Source: Saccharomycopsis phalli (lineage: Eukaryota; Ascomycota; Saccharomycetes; Ascoideales; Saccharomycopsidaceae). From it: 64,000 nucleotides of DNA. Positions 1 to 9,779 of this stretch are shown in pieces (position 1 is the stretch's first letter; each line of letters starts with the position of its first letter). Both the position numbers and the translations under genes were made by a program. The stretch is from positions 1,488,001 to 1,552,000 of the forward strand of contig CP073215.1 in NCBI GenBank assembly GCA_020342235.1, read 5' to 3'. The notes below the pieces were generated by a model. That model did not search any database and was not told where the DNA came from. It saw only the letters and a program-made list of their open reading frames with translations.

Positions 1-359
1 TCTGAAGTTACCAGACAACAAAATCAAGACAGTTCCTGGAACCAAAGATGATCTCAACTTTTGTGGTTGAGCACTCTTTCTTGATTGCTTTGGGACTGGA
101 ATGTCTTCAGCTGGATACCACTTTGGAGCCTATAAGTTGTTAGTATGTTTCACGAATATTGAAGAATAACAGAAGTTTAGAAATAATCACAATATCACTC
201 TATTCCATGAACGATTCTATTTCTCGATGTTCGAATTTCTATGAGTCTACCGTGATTTCCGGACTCAACAACACATTATAGCGTGTATTTCATTATTATT
301 TTATAATTCTAACCCTTCCTTTCTTACTCTTAGTTTCTACTTACAACTTGAGTAGCCAT
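1..359 (-). CDS. RPL6: Ribosomal protein eL6 (RPL6), 5' part, with intron
   Basis: Protein of the large cytosolic ribosomal subunit. Exon 1 is 359-345 and encodes M-A-T-Q-V. It is followed by a GTAAGT donor (344-339), a perfect TACTAAC branch site (145-139) and a TATAG acceptor ending at 130, so the intron is 130-344 (215 nt). Exon 2 starts at 129 with APKWYPAED and runs off the window at position 1 through [16 protein letters not shown]. Both blocks match the start of yeast Rpl6 (there MSAQKAPKWYP...). The exon is too short for an ORF search and was found by reading the splice signals. Only about 48 residues are inside the window. Early introns are typical of yeast ribosomal protein genes. 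Confidence 0.93.
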
Positions 360-720
360 TTTGATGTTTTCTATCTGTTAAGTTTTAAAAGATATCCAAA
401 TAAAACAATCTAGTAGATACAGTCTAACCGATGTAATATAAAATTCAATGTTCAGTGCGACGCAAAACCAACGATGGTGTAAGGATGCATAATAGTCACC
501 AGAACATATGATTTGAAATCATGGCCCATTGCTGTCACAAAGAAACCCTATATACAAACACGTGATAAACACACGGAAGACTAATACGCGTTTTTTTTGG
601 CGGGACGCATTGGTCATTGCGCCAGCTTACAGTAGATTAAGATTAATTCCATTTGCAGATGAATACATTTGTAATTAAGCATAAATTGATCTTCTCTATG
701 CATTTGCATTTGGAATACGC
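360..720 (-). promoter_or_regulatory. RPL6 promoter with Tbf1-like and Cbf1-like sites
   Basis: This 361 bp gap separates the RPL6 start from the 3' end of the BDH1-like gene, so it serves only RPL6. AAACCCTA at 543-550 resembles the Tbf1 (telomeric-repeat-like) site, and CACGTG at 559-564 is a Cbf1-type E-box 8 bp further on. This pairing is described for ribosomal protein promoters of Candida albicans, where Rap1 does not have that role. A T-run with GGCGGGACGC follows at about 591-608. No gene was seen. Confidence 0.55.
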
Positions 721-1866
721 CTAATCAAGCTTATTGCCTGGCGAGACCAATATCTTAATGTGTTTATCTTTATTATTAATCAACTCTTCAAAGCCGTCTT
801 TCACTCCATTTTCTAATGTAGTCTTGCCAGTGATCAAGTGCTTGCACTTATTAACGTCAATTAATCCTGACTCAATAGCAGCAATTACTTGCTCAAAGTC
901 CTTAGGATCATAGCACATGGAGCCCATGTAAGACTTTTCTTCCAAAGTGACATCCATTGGCTTAAAGTCAACAAATTTATCTGGCCAAACCGCAATATTT
1001 ACACATTTTCCCCCGGCACCGAGCGCATGTATACCAGTTTTCAATGTTGCCCCAACTCCAGATGCATCAAATGAGTACTGGAATCCTCCTTCAACGGAAT
1101 TACGTAACGCCTCGATTCCTTCATCTAACGACGAGTATGCAGCTGGATTAAACACCTTTGCGCCTAATTTCTCGGCTTCAACACGACGCTTTTCTGCAAG
1201 CTCTGTAGCGACAATTGTTCCTGCCTGATGACCTTGCAAGGCAAGGATCGTCGCTAAACCAATAGGGCCAGCACCCAAGACCAACGCACTGTCTCCTGGT
1301 TTCAAACCGGAAATTCTAACAGCATGCCAAGCAACACTCAATGGCTCAATTAAGGCTCCCACATCGAGGGGAATAGACTTTGGCAATAGTATAGCATGGT
1401 CTTCGCTAGTAACCACCCTTTCACTAAGTGCACCATCAGTGAATCCTAACCCCGTAAAGTTAAGATAGTGACAAGCATTCGTTAAGCCTTTTTTGCATGC
1501 ACTACATTCAGGTGTTGATTTCCGTGCACATTTCTGATAACGACGTCTGTCGGAACAATGAGCTGTGGCTTCAACCACTACCCAGTCACCTGGTTTAACC
1601 TTCTTTACGGCACTACCAACCTCCTTAACAACACCAGAAAACTCATGACCAAGACAAAGTGGCAATTTCTCGTCTGACAATTCATCGCCGTCTTTTGAAG
1701 CTTTAGCGAAGAAGATTGGTCCGTCAAGGTATTCGTGTAGATCAGAGCCACATATTCCGCAGTAAGCCACATCCACAATTAATTCATCATCTGTTTTGAT
1801 TACAGGCTCCTTGACTTCTGTCGAGTATCTAATATCCTTGTTCCCGTAGTATAATAATCCTTTCAT
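721..1866 (-). CDS. BDH1: (R,R)-butanediol dehydrogenase-like Zn alcohol dehydrogenase
   Basis: Medium-chain, zinc-dependent NAD(H) alcohol dehydrogenase that probably interconverts acetoin and 2,3-butanediol in the cytosol. It has 381 residues, against 382 for yeast Bdh1. The catalytic-zinc motif GICGSDLHEYLDGP is near residue 37, GHEFSGVV near 72, and a Cys-rich structural-zinc loop lies near residues 100-135. The Rossmann motif VLGAGPIGL is near 197, and the C-terminal half has the family block PMDVTLEEK. The start is the only in-frame ATG at the expected distance from the first motif. It shares a 712 bp divergent promoter with the VTC5-like gene. BDH1 and its paralog BDH2 cannot be separated by reading alone, so the symbol stands for the family. 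Confidence 0.85.
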   Translation of the reverse strand: MKGLLYYGNKDIRYSTEVKEPVIKTDDELIVDVAYCGICGSDLHEYLDGPIFFAKASKDGDELSDEKLPLCLGHEFSGVVKEVGSAVKKVKPGDWVVVEATAHCSDRRRYQKCARKSTPECSACKKGLTNACHYLNFTGLGFTDGALSERVVTSEDHAILLPKSIPLDVGALIEPLSVAWHAVRISGLKPGDSALVLGAGPIGLATILALQGHQAGTIVATELAEKRRVEAEKLGAKVFNPAAYSSLDEGIEALRNSVEGGFQYSFDASGVGATLKTGIHALGAGGKCVNIAVWPDKFVDFKPMDVTLEEKSYMGSMCYDPKDFEQVIAAIESGLIDVNKCKHLITGKTTLENGVKDGFEELINNKDKHIKILVSPGNKLD

Positions 1867-2578
1867 AATTAGTTATACCAATCAATAATTTTAGGGTTCA
1901 TCTGTGCCTTATGTACCTCTGTATAGTTGCTCTTGGATAGTGGCGAGACATTGTTATCACGTGGAAAAATGTATGCAAGATGACCTGTATTCTTTTACTG
2001 GAATAAAGTACACATATCTCTTGGTATTCTAATGTGTTGTCTATCAAGGTGTACTGAAATACCTATAAGTATTTGTATAGCCTCATGTGATAATTTAACT
2101 CAACACAAATTTAAAGGATTTTGGCTAATTATAGTTAATTCATATTCAAATTCCAAATTAGGTATCGATGCACGTGTGCATTTTCCACTTTCATATCTGC
2201 AGTTAGTCGCCCTATAAATTTGGAAAATTAATGATTAATTTAGGCAGTTAAAGACGTTTAAGTATCCTGCATTTCTGCAAGGTTCTTAAATTACAACTAA
2301 TATTTACAAACTCAAAATTTTTCAGTATAGGATGCCGTTCGGTTACCGCCTGCCATTCTGTACATAAATGCAGATTGTTAATCACGTGATATACTAATTT
2401 ATTTCATCTGTACTATTGTGTCCGACCTCATGCAAGTCTACTAAGATTTACAGAGGCTCTATTTGATTGTTTTTTATCAAATTGGTCCCTTTTTATTTAT
2501 AATATCCGGTTGTTGCCCCTTTAGTTGTTTTTTATCCTTACATACACACAATTCGGAAAACATTTTTAACTCACTTCA
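1867..2578. promoter_or_regulatory. Divergent BDH1/VTC5 promoter with three CACGTG E-boxes
   Basis: This is 712 bp between two divergent starts. CACGTG occurs at 1958-1963 (followed by G, the Pho4-preferred CACGTGG), at 2171-2176, and at 2383-2388 (ATCACGTGAT, the Cbf1-like form). VTC genes belong to the PHO regulon in Saccharomyces, so Pho4 control of VTC5 is plausible. A short ORF at 2032-2217 has no recognisable content. Nothing else was seen. Confidence 0.45.
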
Positions 2579-5380
2579 ATGGCAATCAAGTCTCATCAAT
2601 TTCAGTCTAACCAAGTTGAAGAATGGAAGAATTACGACATTGACTATAAAGAAACGAGAAGTGAGATCAGAAAGCTTGTTCGCAAATTGAACCAATTAAA
2701 GCTGCGATACTGCTCCAATATTGCACAGAGTCCTGACTCGGAGTTTACAACAAGCAATGATTCCTACTCCTCTGCGGATGGGGCAAAAGATCAAAATGCT
2801 GCTGTCGAGGAGGATAACAAGCTAAAGTTCTCACAGGAGAACTTAAATAACCAACTTCATGATAAGAAGTTGTCGCTTCTAAAAAAGTTTTTGGGCAAGT
2901 TCATTGGGAAACTAAATGCTGTGGACCTCTACATTAATTTGAAGAACTTCCAAGTACTCAAAACGTTACAATCAAACAGTAACAACTTTCGAAAAAACCA
3001 CAAAACAATTATAAATGAGATTTGTCTGGTCAATAGTAAATTGACAAGTTACCATGAGATTTTATTCACGGAGTTGACATCCAACAATCAATTTTTAGAC
3101 GAGATGAACCTGATTACTGCTCCTCCTCCTAGCCAAGACGCTCTCCCGAAGCTTAATGGTGATATTAAGATATTGAAGCTTGAAAGCGTTTCAAAAAATT
3201 TAAGCAGTTTAAACAATAATAATGTAAAGTTAAATGCAAAGCTACAGGATTTCAAGCAGGATGTGTTTTTGAATTTGAAGAACTTTATTCTATTTCAAAA
3301 GCAATTGGTATATTACTTGATTCACTTTTTCAACAAGACAATAATTAAAAGTTATAATCAAGGGGAGTACGTTGATAAGCTATATAAAGTTAAGGGTAAT
3401 GGAATTTTGAGTTCTGATATCGAGAAGGGCTATTTTGAAAAGGCCGATAAAGAGTTGTTGTTGAGCTTTAGTGAGAGATTAGAGTTATACACAGCTATAT
3501 TCGAGACTGTCCTTGATTCCAAATTTGACTATGTGGCAATCAAGGAAACTTTCGGCAATACTATCTATGAAAGAGAGTTTATATACTATGGCGTCTATAG
3601 TGGTGGTCATTTCCAACCTGTCGAAGAGAAAGAACTTAGCATTCCAAAAACAGAAATTTCACTGTTGATTCAAACCAAGGACAAGCTTCAATTCTGGAAT
3701 TTGAAATTCAAGGACAATTTTCAGGTATTGAAAATGTGTTTGAGTAATATTAATAATAATTTTATTCGATACCACAAACTCAATAGTATAATTGAAAAGC
3801 TTAACGAGCAACGTTCGATAATATATAATCTGACTCAGCTCAATTACTTGTTTCAATCAAAAAACTTGTTAAAGTATATCATGCTGAGTAATGAATTACA
3901 AAAGCTCCAGCTTTTTAACAAAAAGGAATCAGATCAATCTTTTGATGCTAACGCCATCCGCTCGTCAAATTCCAGCTGGTTTTTGGTACCAAATAATTAT
4001 ATCTATGAAGTGAAACTCTTGTTCAATGAAACTGCCATCAAGGAAAGCGAAATTAGTGAATACATCCAATCAATAAAAACATCGCTGACAAAAGAAGATG
4101 CGCGATATGGAATTTCATATTTTGACGATGATTCTGGCCAAAAATGCGCCGAAGCGCTATCAGGATATGGCGACCGCTCCATATTATTAGGACAATCAGG
4201 GCTATCGAGAACTTCAGAATTACAAGTTCCGAATAGCATTATTCACAATATTAATAACACTAAGCAAGTCAAGTCTATTCTTGATCCAATGGAATACAAA
4301 CTATTCCGAAGAATCACCAGGGGATCGCAATTAAACATGACCAGTCATTGTAACTTTGAACAGTTCCGTTACTTGACTCCTGATTACCGAATGTCGCTCT
4401 TCCATAACTTGAACTTTGTTCATGAAGATTCTCAATTTCAATTTCCATTCTCATTAGTACGCTTAACCTGGGACAATGTGTCTAAGGTGGATTTTAGCTC
4501 CTTTTTGAATTCAAAATACTTCTACTCCTGTTCAGAATTTGACTTATATGAGTTAGGCAAAACTATATTTACCCCAGCTGAACGCCCTGAGTGGGCTTCT
4601 AAATTACTTAGCAACAAGTTTGATTTGAAGCTCATTATTGATAATCGTATTTTAAGAGACCAACAGAAACTTGAGCTTACTTCAAAACTTGTCCGGCAAC
4701 CATATGCGAAAGAAAATGTTCGCAAAGAAATCAAGCAAAGATATTGGAATGAGTTTGATGATAATCCAGAGGAATGGGGTAATGGTGATGGAAATGGCTT
4801 TTATGTGGAACTGAACAACCATACTGATGTCGTTTCTGAAGCCACTATCAACTTTCTTCTCAATTTATCAAGCTTTATTACTTTAACTATAAACAAATTT
4901 TTTCCTTCTTCTTCTAATCAACTACATGATACTTCTTCACCGGTTAATAGCACCTATGGTTATGACACTTCAGATGATGATCGTTCCCCAATAAATGAGC
5001 GTTTTCTGGACAGTTGCCACTATGGTGCGGCCAATTCCGGATATAATGTTGATCCGGAATTCCAAAGAGTACAGAATCACGACATTGTCGCCACATTCTT
5101 ATATTCTGTCTTACCAACAATATCGGCTATCATAACCGGTAGTTCCATTGCCATAATCTATTTTGTTATTCTTGACCCCCAGTTAGACTCTTCTATGCTT
5201 CTTATCATTATTCTTGCATGCAGCTTAATATTGTCATTTGTGATGTCAACATTGTCAATAATTTTTTTGTTAGGGCGTATAAGTCCGGCGCCCACACATC
5301 ATTATATTTACGTTTGGTCAGTGTTCATAATTATTCTAATGTCCATAGCCATCATTCTAACGGAATTGATTGAGATATGA
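2579..5380 (+). CDS. VTC5: SPX-domain VTC complex subunit, Vtc5-like
   Basis: Probable regulatory subunit of the vacuolar transporter chaperone complex, which makes polyphosphate from ATP and moves it into the vacuole. It has 933 residues. An N-terminal SPX domain opens with VEEWKNYDIDYKE and a basic helix near residues 12-45, followed by helical segments to about residue 270. The middle (about 300-760) resembles a diverged VTC central domain. The C-terminus has three hydrophobic segments near 836-867, 872-900 and 908-930, typical of the VTC/DUF202 membrane domain. Yeast Vtc5 (YDR089W) has this same SPX plus C-terminal membrane layout and similar size. Its promoter carries Pho4-like sites. 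It is convergent with SMC4, with 106 bp between them. Vtc2/Vtc3-type subunits are the alternative but are shorter and have clearer catalytic-domain motifs. Confidence 0.72.
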   Translation: MAIKSHQFQSNQVEEWKNYDIDYKETRSEIRKLVRKLNQLKLRYCSNIAQSPDSEFTTSNDSYSSADGAKDQNAAVEEDNKLKFSQENLNNQLHDKKLSLLKKFLGKFIGKLNAVDLYINLKNFQVLKTLQSNSNNFRKNHKTIINEICLVNSKLTSYHEILFTELTSNNQFLDEMNLITAPPPSQDALPKLNGDIKILKLESVSKNLSSLNNNNVKLNAKLQDFKQDVFLNLKNFILFQKQLVYYLIHFFNKTIIKSYNQGEYVDKLYKVKGNGILSSDIEKGYFEKADKELLLSFSERLELYTAIFETVLDSKFDYVAIKETFGNTIYEREFIYYGVYSGGHFQPVEEKELSIPKTEISLLIQTKDKLQFWNLKFKDNFQVLKMCLSNINNNFIRYHKLNSIIEKLNEQRSIIYNLTQLNYLFQSKNLLKYIMLSNELQKLQLFNKKESDQSFDANAIRSSNSSWFLVPNNYIYEVKLLFNETAIKESEISEYIQSIKTSLTKEDARYGISYFDDDSGQKCAEALSGYGDRSILLGQSGLSRTSELQVPNSIIHNINNTKQVKSILDPMEYKLFRRITRGSQLNMTSHCNFEQFRYLTPDYRMSLFHNLNFVHEDSQFQFPFSLVRLTWDNVSKVDFSSFLNSKYFYSCSEFDLYELGKTIFTPAERPEWASKLLSNKFDLKLIIDNRILRDQQKLELTSKLVRQPYAKENVRKEIKQRYWNEFDDNPEEWGNGDGNGFYVELNNHTDVVSEATINFLLNLSSFITLTINKFFPSSSNQLHDTSSPVNSTYGYDTSDDDRSPINERFLDSCHYGAANSGYNVDPEFQRVQNHDIVATFLYSVLPTISAIITGSSIAIIYFVILDPQLDSSMLLIIILACSLILSFVMSTLSIIFLLGRISPAPTHHYIYVWSVFIIILMSIAIILTELIEI

Positions 5381-5486
5381 CATTTCTCATGTTTACGAAA
5401 GATTCATTAATAAATTAAAACAGGTATTATTTGTAAACAAACAAAAGCAATTGCGGTGCCATACAATTTAAACAATTTATATATGA

Positions 5487-8400
5487 CTAGTGTATCATAT
5501 CATTGTTTGATAATGTGACACTTCTGGTCATATTATCGACTTTGTAAATTCCAACTAATTGTTGCGACAACTCAAACATGTTATTTCTCAACGAAATGAC
5601 AATAAATTGAGCATTCTTGGTTCTTTCCTTAATGTAATTTGCTACAATAGAAACATTTCGGAAATCTAAGGCAGCATCAATCTCATCCATCACGTACAAT
5701 GGCGTTGGCTTATATCTGTGGAGAGCAAACACCAACGCCAAGGAACTAAGAGTTTTCTCACCACCCGATAAGTTGGAGATATTCTTCCAACTTTTCTTGG
5801 GAGGCATCACACTGAACAATATACCTTCTGAAAATGGATCCAAACTATCAACCAATTCTAATTCTGCATTGCCTCCCATTGTAATCATTTGGTACATTTC
5901 TTTTAGCGTCATGGAGATGGCAGAAAAACCCTTCATAAATTCATTTAACCGCTTCTTTTTTAGCTCTTCAACATGGTCTCGGAGTTCTTCTCTTCTAGCC
6001 ACAGCCTCATTAAGATCTAGCTTTCTACTCTGATACTCATTGGCTCTTTTTCCGTACTCCTCCAATATATCAACATCCACCCTAATATTGTCCAATTCAT
6101 CCTCCAAAGCATCTATTTCATCTCTCAAAGTATCCGTATCAATAGCCTTTATATCATCTTCTTCCAATTGCGGAATATCATTGTTTTGGAATAGCTTTTT
6201 AAATTCTTCCAATTCATCCTCATTATACACATCTTCACTATGATTATTTCCTTCAGAATGTGTCGCTTCAGCATCCCCATATACTTCAGCCTCCTCGATC
6301 TCAATACTTTCATTTTGGTCGTCTTGATCATTCTCATTATCTTCTTCATCCTCTCTAGGCAGCTCATAATCCTCGTCATTAGCTTCAAAGTCATCATTCT
6401 CCTCAACAGGCTTGGATTTTCTCTTTCTCTTCTTTTTACCTGACTTCATGTCCACTTTGCCTTTCTTCACAGGCAACCCCAAATCAAGCCATCCAACCAA
6501 ATTACTCACATCACGCAACTTCAATGAGGCCAATTCATCAGTTAGTAGCTTAATCGCCTTTTTATCATGTTTGACTAAATTCTCATATTTCTCGATCTTA
6601 TTCTCAAGTTCAATTTCAACAGATTTCAACTTATTGATTTGTTCGTGCATTTCTTCCAATTCAAGCTTGAGTGAATCTCGCTTCTCGGAAATCAAATCCT
6701 TTTCATTTAATAATTCGTTTAATTGCTGTTCCAACTCACCCGAGTTCTTGCCTGAACCTTTGTGTTCTAATTTTTCCAATTCACTCTTCGACATATCTAA
6801 ACTTTTTTCATTATCAGTCAATGTCTTTTCACTTCTTTTAATCTCATTTTGAAGCCTCTTTAGAGTATGTAATTCCCCTGAAGCTTTTTCATTCAAGATA
6901 TCTATTCTTTGACTGATGCCATCAACCTTTGACTTTTGCATTCTTAATTCAACTCCTCCAACTTCGGAAATCTTTTCCTCCAACTCAGATAATTGATTCT
7001 CTAATGAGGACATCTCGTTCCTTAATTCAGAGTATTCATTTTGATACAGTTTCACTAAGTTCTCGGACCTTATTATGTCTTGCTGTAATTTTTCTTTAGA
7101 AGTTTCAATATTGGCATTGAGCTCATTAACCGTATTCACCACTGAGTCTAATTCAACTTTTAGTGACTTCATCTCCAATTCAATCTTGGATACTTGAATA
7201 TCAATTTCGGGACTTCTAGCCTGTAGCTTCTTGATAGCTTCTTCCATTTGACGTAATGTATCTTGCGCTGTTATAAAATGTTCCTCTTTCGCACTAAGTT
7301 CATCTCGCATTTTCAATACATCTTCTTCTGAATACAACTCATCGGAGGTTGAATTAGACGTAGTTCTCATTTTCCCTTTTGCCACATAATTACCTCCCCC
7401 ACTCATGGTACCTGACTTATCAATCAATTTTCCATCCAATGTTACCACTCTATATCTTTGCCTAGAACCGTAAGCAGCCTTGTTTGCGTTTTGTAAATTG
7501 TCTGCCACTAGGGTGTCTCTTAAAGCACTATAAAAAGCAGGCAAGAATTTCTCATCATTTGGCTTAATCAAATCATACAATCTAGGGATATTATTTGGTG
7601 TCTCTATTTTTCCGGTGCTAGGACTTAGCTTATTCAAGCAGAGAAACCTGGAATATCCTAATTGTTTGCTCCGTAAGAACTCAATACATTGTTGTCCTAT
7701 ATCAACAGAGTCGACAACCATATCATCTAGTTGACCACTTGCAGTTGATATTGCAATGTCATACTTATCATCAATCACACCTAAATCACCCAACCGACCA
7801 TGAAATCCCGAAATTCTGCCTGATTTTTGAAGTCTTAATAACCCCTGTAAAACTGTGGATTTGTTCTTGGAATTGCTTAAAGAATTATTTGCTTCCGTTG
7901 CCTTCTGTCTTAAGTTTGATAAACTCTCTCTCATCTGTTCCAACTTTTGCTCTGCTTGAGTGATGCTTGTAGAGCCTCTTTCTATTTGTTCTTCAACATC
8001 AACCTTTTCTTGCTTCAAAGACTGCAACTGTTGCTGCTTGTCTTTTCCTTGGTTAACAATTTCCTCTACCTTATCTTGTTTTAATTTTAATTCTTTGTCA
8101 AGATTCAATATTTCTTCCTTGATTAGTTTCACGTTAGATTCTGCCACAGTGATCTGTGATTTCTTCGCTGATAGCTTTTCATTCCAAGGCTCCAATTCTC
8201 GTTGAATCTTAGACATTGAATCAGTGTAAGGTTTCGTTTTGCTTGAAAGTGCGAGTCTTAATCTCTCAAGTTCAGCATTTTCCACAGAATAGTTTTCTCG
8301 CAACTCGCTCAAATCTTTTTCGTACTGACTTTGACTTGTTTTCAATTCATCCAACGTAGAGTTATTAGATACTAAATTATTTTTTATCGTTGCAATAGCC

Positions 8401-9647
8401 TTTTCAGACTTGTTAATTTTATTAGACAAGTTTTTCCTCTGCTCGTCAAATTTCACGTTCTCCTTATCTAACAATCGCTGCTTTTTTTGAATCTGATTAA
8501 TTTTCTCCTTCTTTGCCTGAAGCTCAACGTTATACTTTTTATGTTCAGCCTCAAGTTTTTTGGTTTCCTCATTCAAACTAGAATTATTCCTTTTCTCTTC
8601 CTCTAATTTACGACTAAAATCAGTGAATACGTCTAAGTTGGCTTTAGCCTTTTTATTTTTGTTGTAAAGTTCGGATTGAAGATACTTGCCTCTTTTGAGT
8701 CCTAACTGGCGCTCGACTTTTAAAAATAATAAGGCCTTATCTTTATCACCTTCAAGGTTATCTTTTTCTTTCTCCACAATTTCAAATCTATTTTCCTTTT
8801 CTAAGCAAATATCATTGAGTTCTGTTACTTCTTCTAAAGACGTTTCAATTTGACCCTTGTATGTGGCAGTGCCAATAATGTCTTCCAAATATTCGAGTAA
8901 CCCATCGTCGTTCTCCTTTTCTGCTTTAGGTTTCATTTGGGCGATCGACTCAACTTCTCCTTGTAGAATTAAAAATCTCTTGTGATCTAAATCAATGCCC
9001 TTATCCTTCAATAAAGTAGTAACCTCACCATAGTTGCTCTCCCTTCCGTTTATAAAATATTTCGAAGAATTATTCTTGAATGCTTTTCTGGTGACAACCA
9101 TATCTTCCTCGGGAAGTACTTCGACAGAACTTTCACCTTGAGAATTGGTAATATCCTTAACATACTTAAAGTGGACATCAACAGAACAAAACTGCAAGTC
9201 CTGGTGTTTTGCTGATGTATGAATCAACTCGGAAAGCTTTGACTGTCGCATTTTACTTGCCCTAAAACCAAAAACAAACAACATAGAGTCAATCACATTG
9301 GACTTTCCTGATCCATTTGGTCCGACAACCGCAGAGAAGGACGCGTGAAACGGACCTACTTCTTGCACACCTACATAAGACTTAAAGTTTGTGAGAACTA
9401 ATTTGTCAATAATGAGTCTGCTTGACCTTTCTTTAGATTGCCCCTCCTCCTCCTCTCTCTGTCTATTATAGCTGGCCTTTGTAGGAGAAAGCGCAACAAG
9501 CTGAAGAGGTTGGATGTCATTTAAAGCGGCTGATGGGGGCGGCAAGTCAAGTTTTTCATCAGCAATGAATCTCTTCCTTGACGGAGAAACCACCTCAACA
9601 TTATTATTTAACGATTTCAAAGGAGATCGTAACTGGTTGAGCGGCAT
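5487..9647 (-). CDS. SMC4: Condensin ATPase subunit Smc4
   Basis: SMC ATPase that pairs with Smc2 in condensin to compact mitotic chromosomes. It has 1386 residues. Walker A GPNGSGKS is near residue 109, followed by NVIDSMLFVFGFRASKMRQ. Two long coiled coils flank a hinge near 600-760 (SGFHGRLGDLGVID...GTMSGGGN). The ABC signature NLSGGEKTLSSLALVFALH is near 1290 and Walker B PLYVMDEIDAALDF near 1318. The C-terminal block from ISMTLKEMYQMITMGG on is nearly identical to yeast Smc4, which separates it from Smc1-3. A highly charged stretch near residues 1055-1150 (Lys/Arg cluster, then Asp/Glu-rich) sits in the C-terminal coil just before the head. A forkhead-like GTAAACA lies at 9693-9699, about 46 bp before the start. 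Confidence 0.97.
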   Translation of the reverse strand: MPLNQLRSPLKSLNNNVEVVSPSRKRFIADEKLDLPPPSAALNDIQPLQLVALSPTKASYNRQREEEEGQSKERSSRLIIDKLVLTNFKSYVGVQEVGPFHASFSAVVGPNGSGKSNVIDSMLFVFGFRASKMRQSKLSELIHTSAKHQDLQFCSVDVHFKYVKDITNSQGESSVEVLPEEDMVVTRKAFKNNSSKYFINGRESNYGEVTTLLKDKGIDLDHKRFLILQGEVESIAQMKPKAEKENDDGLLEYLEDIIGTATYKGQIETSLEEVTELNDICLEKENRFEIVEKEKDNLEGDKDKALLFLKVERQLGLKRGKYLQSELYNKNKKAKANLDVFTDFSRKLEEEKRNNSSLNEETKKLEAEHKKYNVELQAKKEKINQIQKKQRLLDKENVKFDEQRKNLSNKINKSEKAIATIKNNLVSNNSTLDELKTSQSQYEKDLSELRENYSVENAELERLRLALSSKTKPYTDSMSKIQRELEPWNEKLSAKKSQITVAESNVKLIKEEILNLDKELKLKQDKVEEIVNQGKDKQQQLQSLKQEKVDVEEQIERGSTSITQAEQKLEQMRESLSNLRQKATEANNSLSNSKNKSTVLQGLLRLQKSGRISGFHGRLGDLGVIDDKYDIAISTASGQLDDMVVDSVDIGQQCIEFLRSKQLGYSRFLCLNKLSPSTGKIETPNNIPRLYDLIKPNDEKFLPAFYSALRDTLVADNLQNANKAAYGSRQRYRVVTLDGKLIDKSGTMSGGGNYVAKGKMRTTSNSTSDELYSEEDVLKMRDELSAKEEHFITAQDTLRQMEEAIKKLQARSPEIDIQVSKIELEMKSLKVELDSVVNTVNELNANIETSKEKLQQDIIRSENLVKLYQNEYSELRNEMSSLENQLSELEEKISEVGGVELRMQKSKVDGISQRIDILNEKASGELHTLKRLQNEIKRSEKTLTDNEKSLDMSKSELEKLEHKGSGKNSGELEQQLNELLNEKDLISEKRDSLKLELEEMHEQINKLKSVEIELENKIEKYENLVKHDKKAIKLLTDELASLKLRDVSNLVGWLDLGLPVKKGKVDMKSGKKKRKRKSKPVEENDDFEANDEDYELPREDEEDNENDQDDQNESIEIEEAEVYGDAEATHSEGNNHSEDVYNEDELEEFKKLFQNNDIPQLEEDDIKAIDTDTLRDEIDALEDELDNIRVDVDILEEYGKRANEYQSRKLDLNEAVARREELRDHVEELKKKRLNEFMKGFSAISMTLKEMYQMITMGGNAELELVDSLDPFSEGILFSVMPPKKSWKNISNLSGGEKTLSSLALVFALHRYKPTPLYVMDEIDAALDFRNVSIVANYIKERTKNAQFIVISLRNNMFELSQQLVGIYKVDNMTRSVTLSNNDMIH

Positions 9648-9779
9648 GCTACCAAAGACTGATTTATGTTTTGATGTTGGAAACTATTGTTTGTAAACAT
9701 GCATCTTAATCGAGGAGGGTAACACAATAGTGAGTTGAGGCATAACAAGGCGAGGGCTACAAACTACAGGCAAGGGTCT

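Noticed and set aside
220-245. GTTCGAATT resembling a tRNA box B
   Set aside because: It lies inside the RPL6 intron and no cloverleaf can be formed around it.
5773-9696. Several plus-strand ORFs opposite SMC4, including one of 146 codons
   Set aside because: Mirror frames of the coiled coil, with Ser/Phe/Leu-rich composition typical of antisense to Glu/Lys-rich coding DNA.
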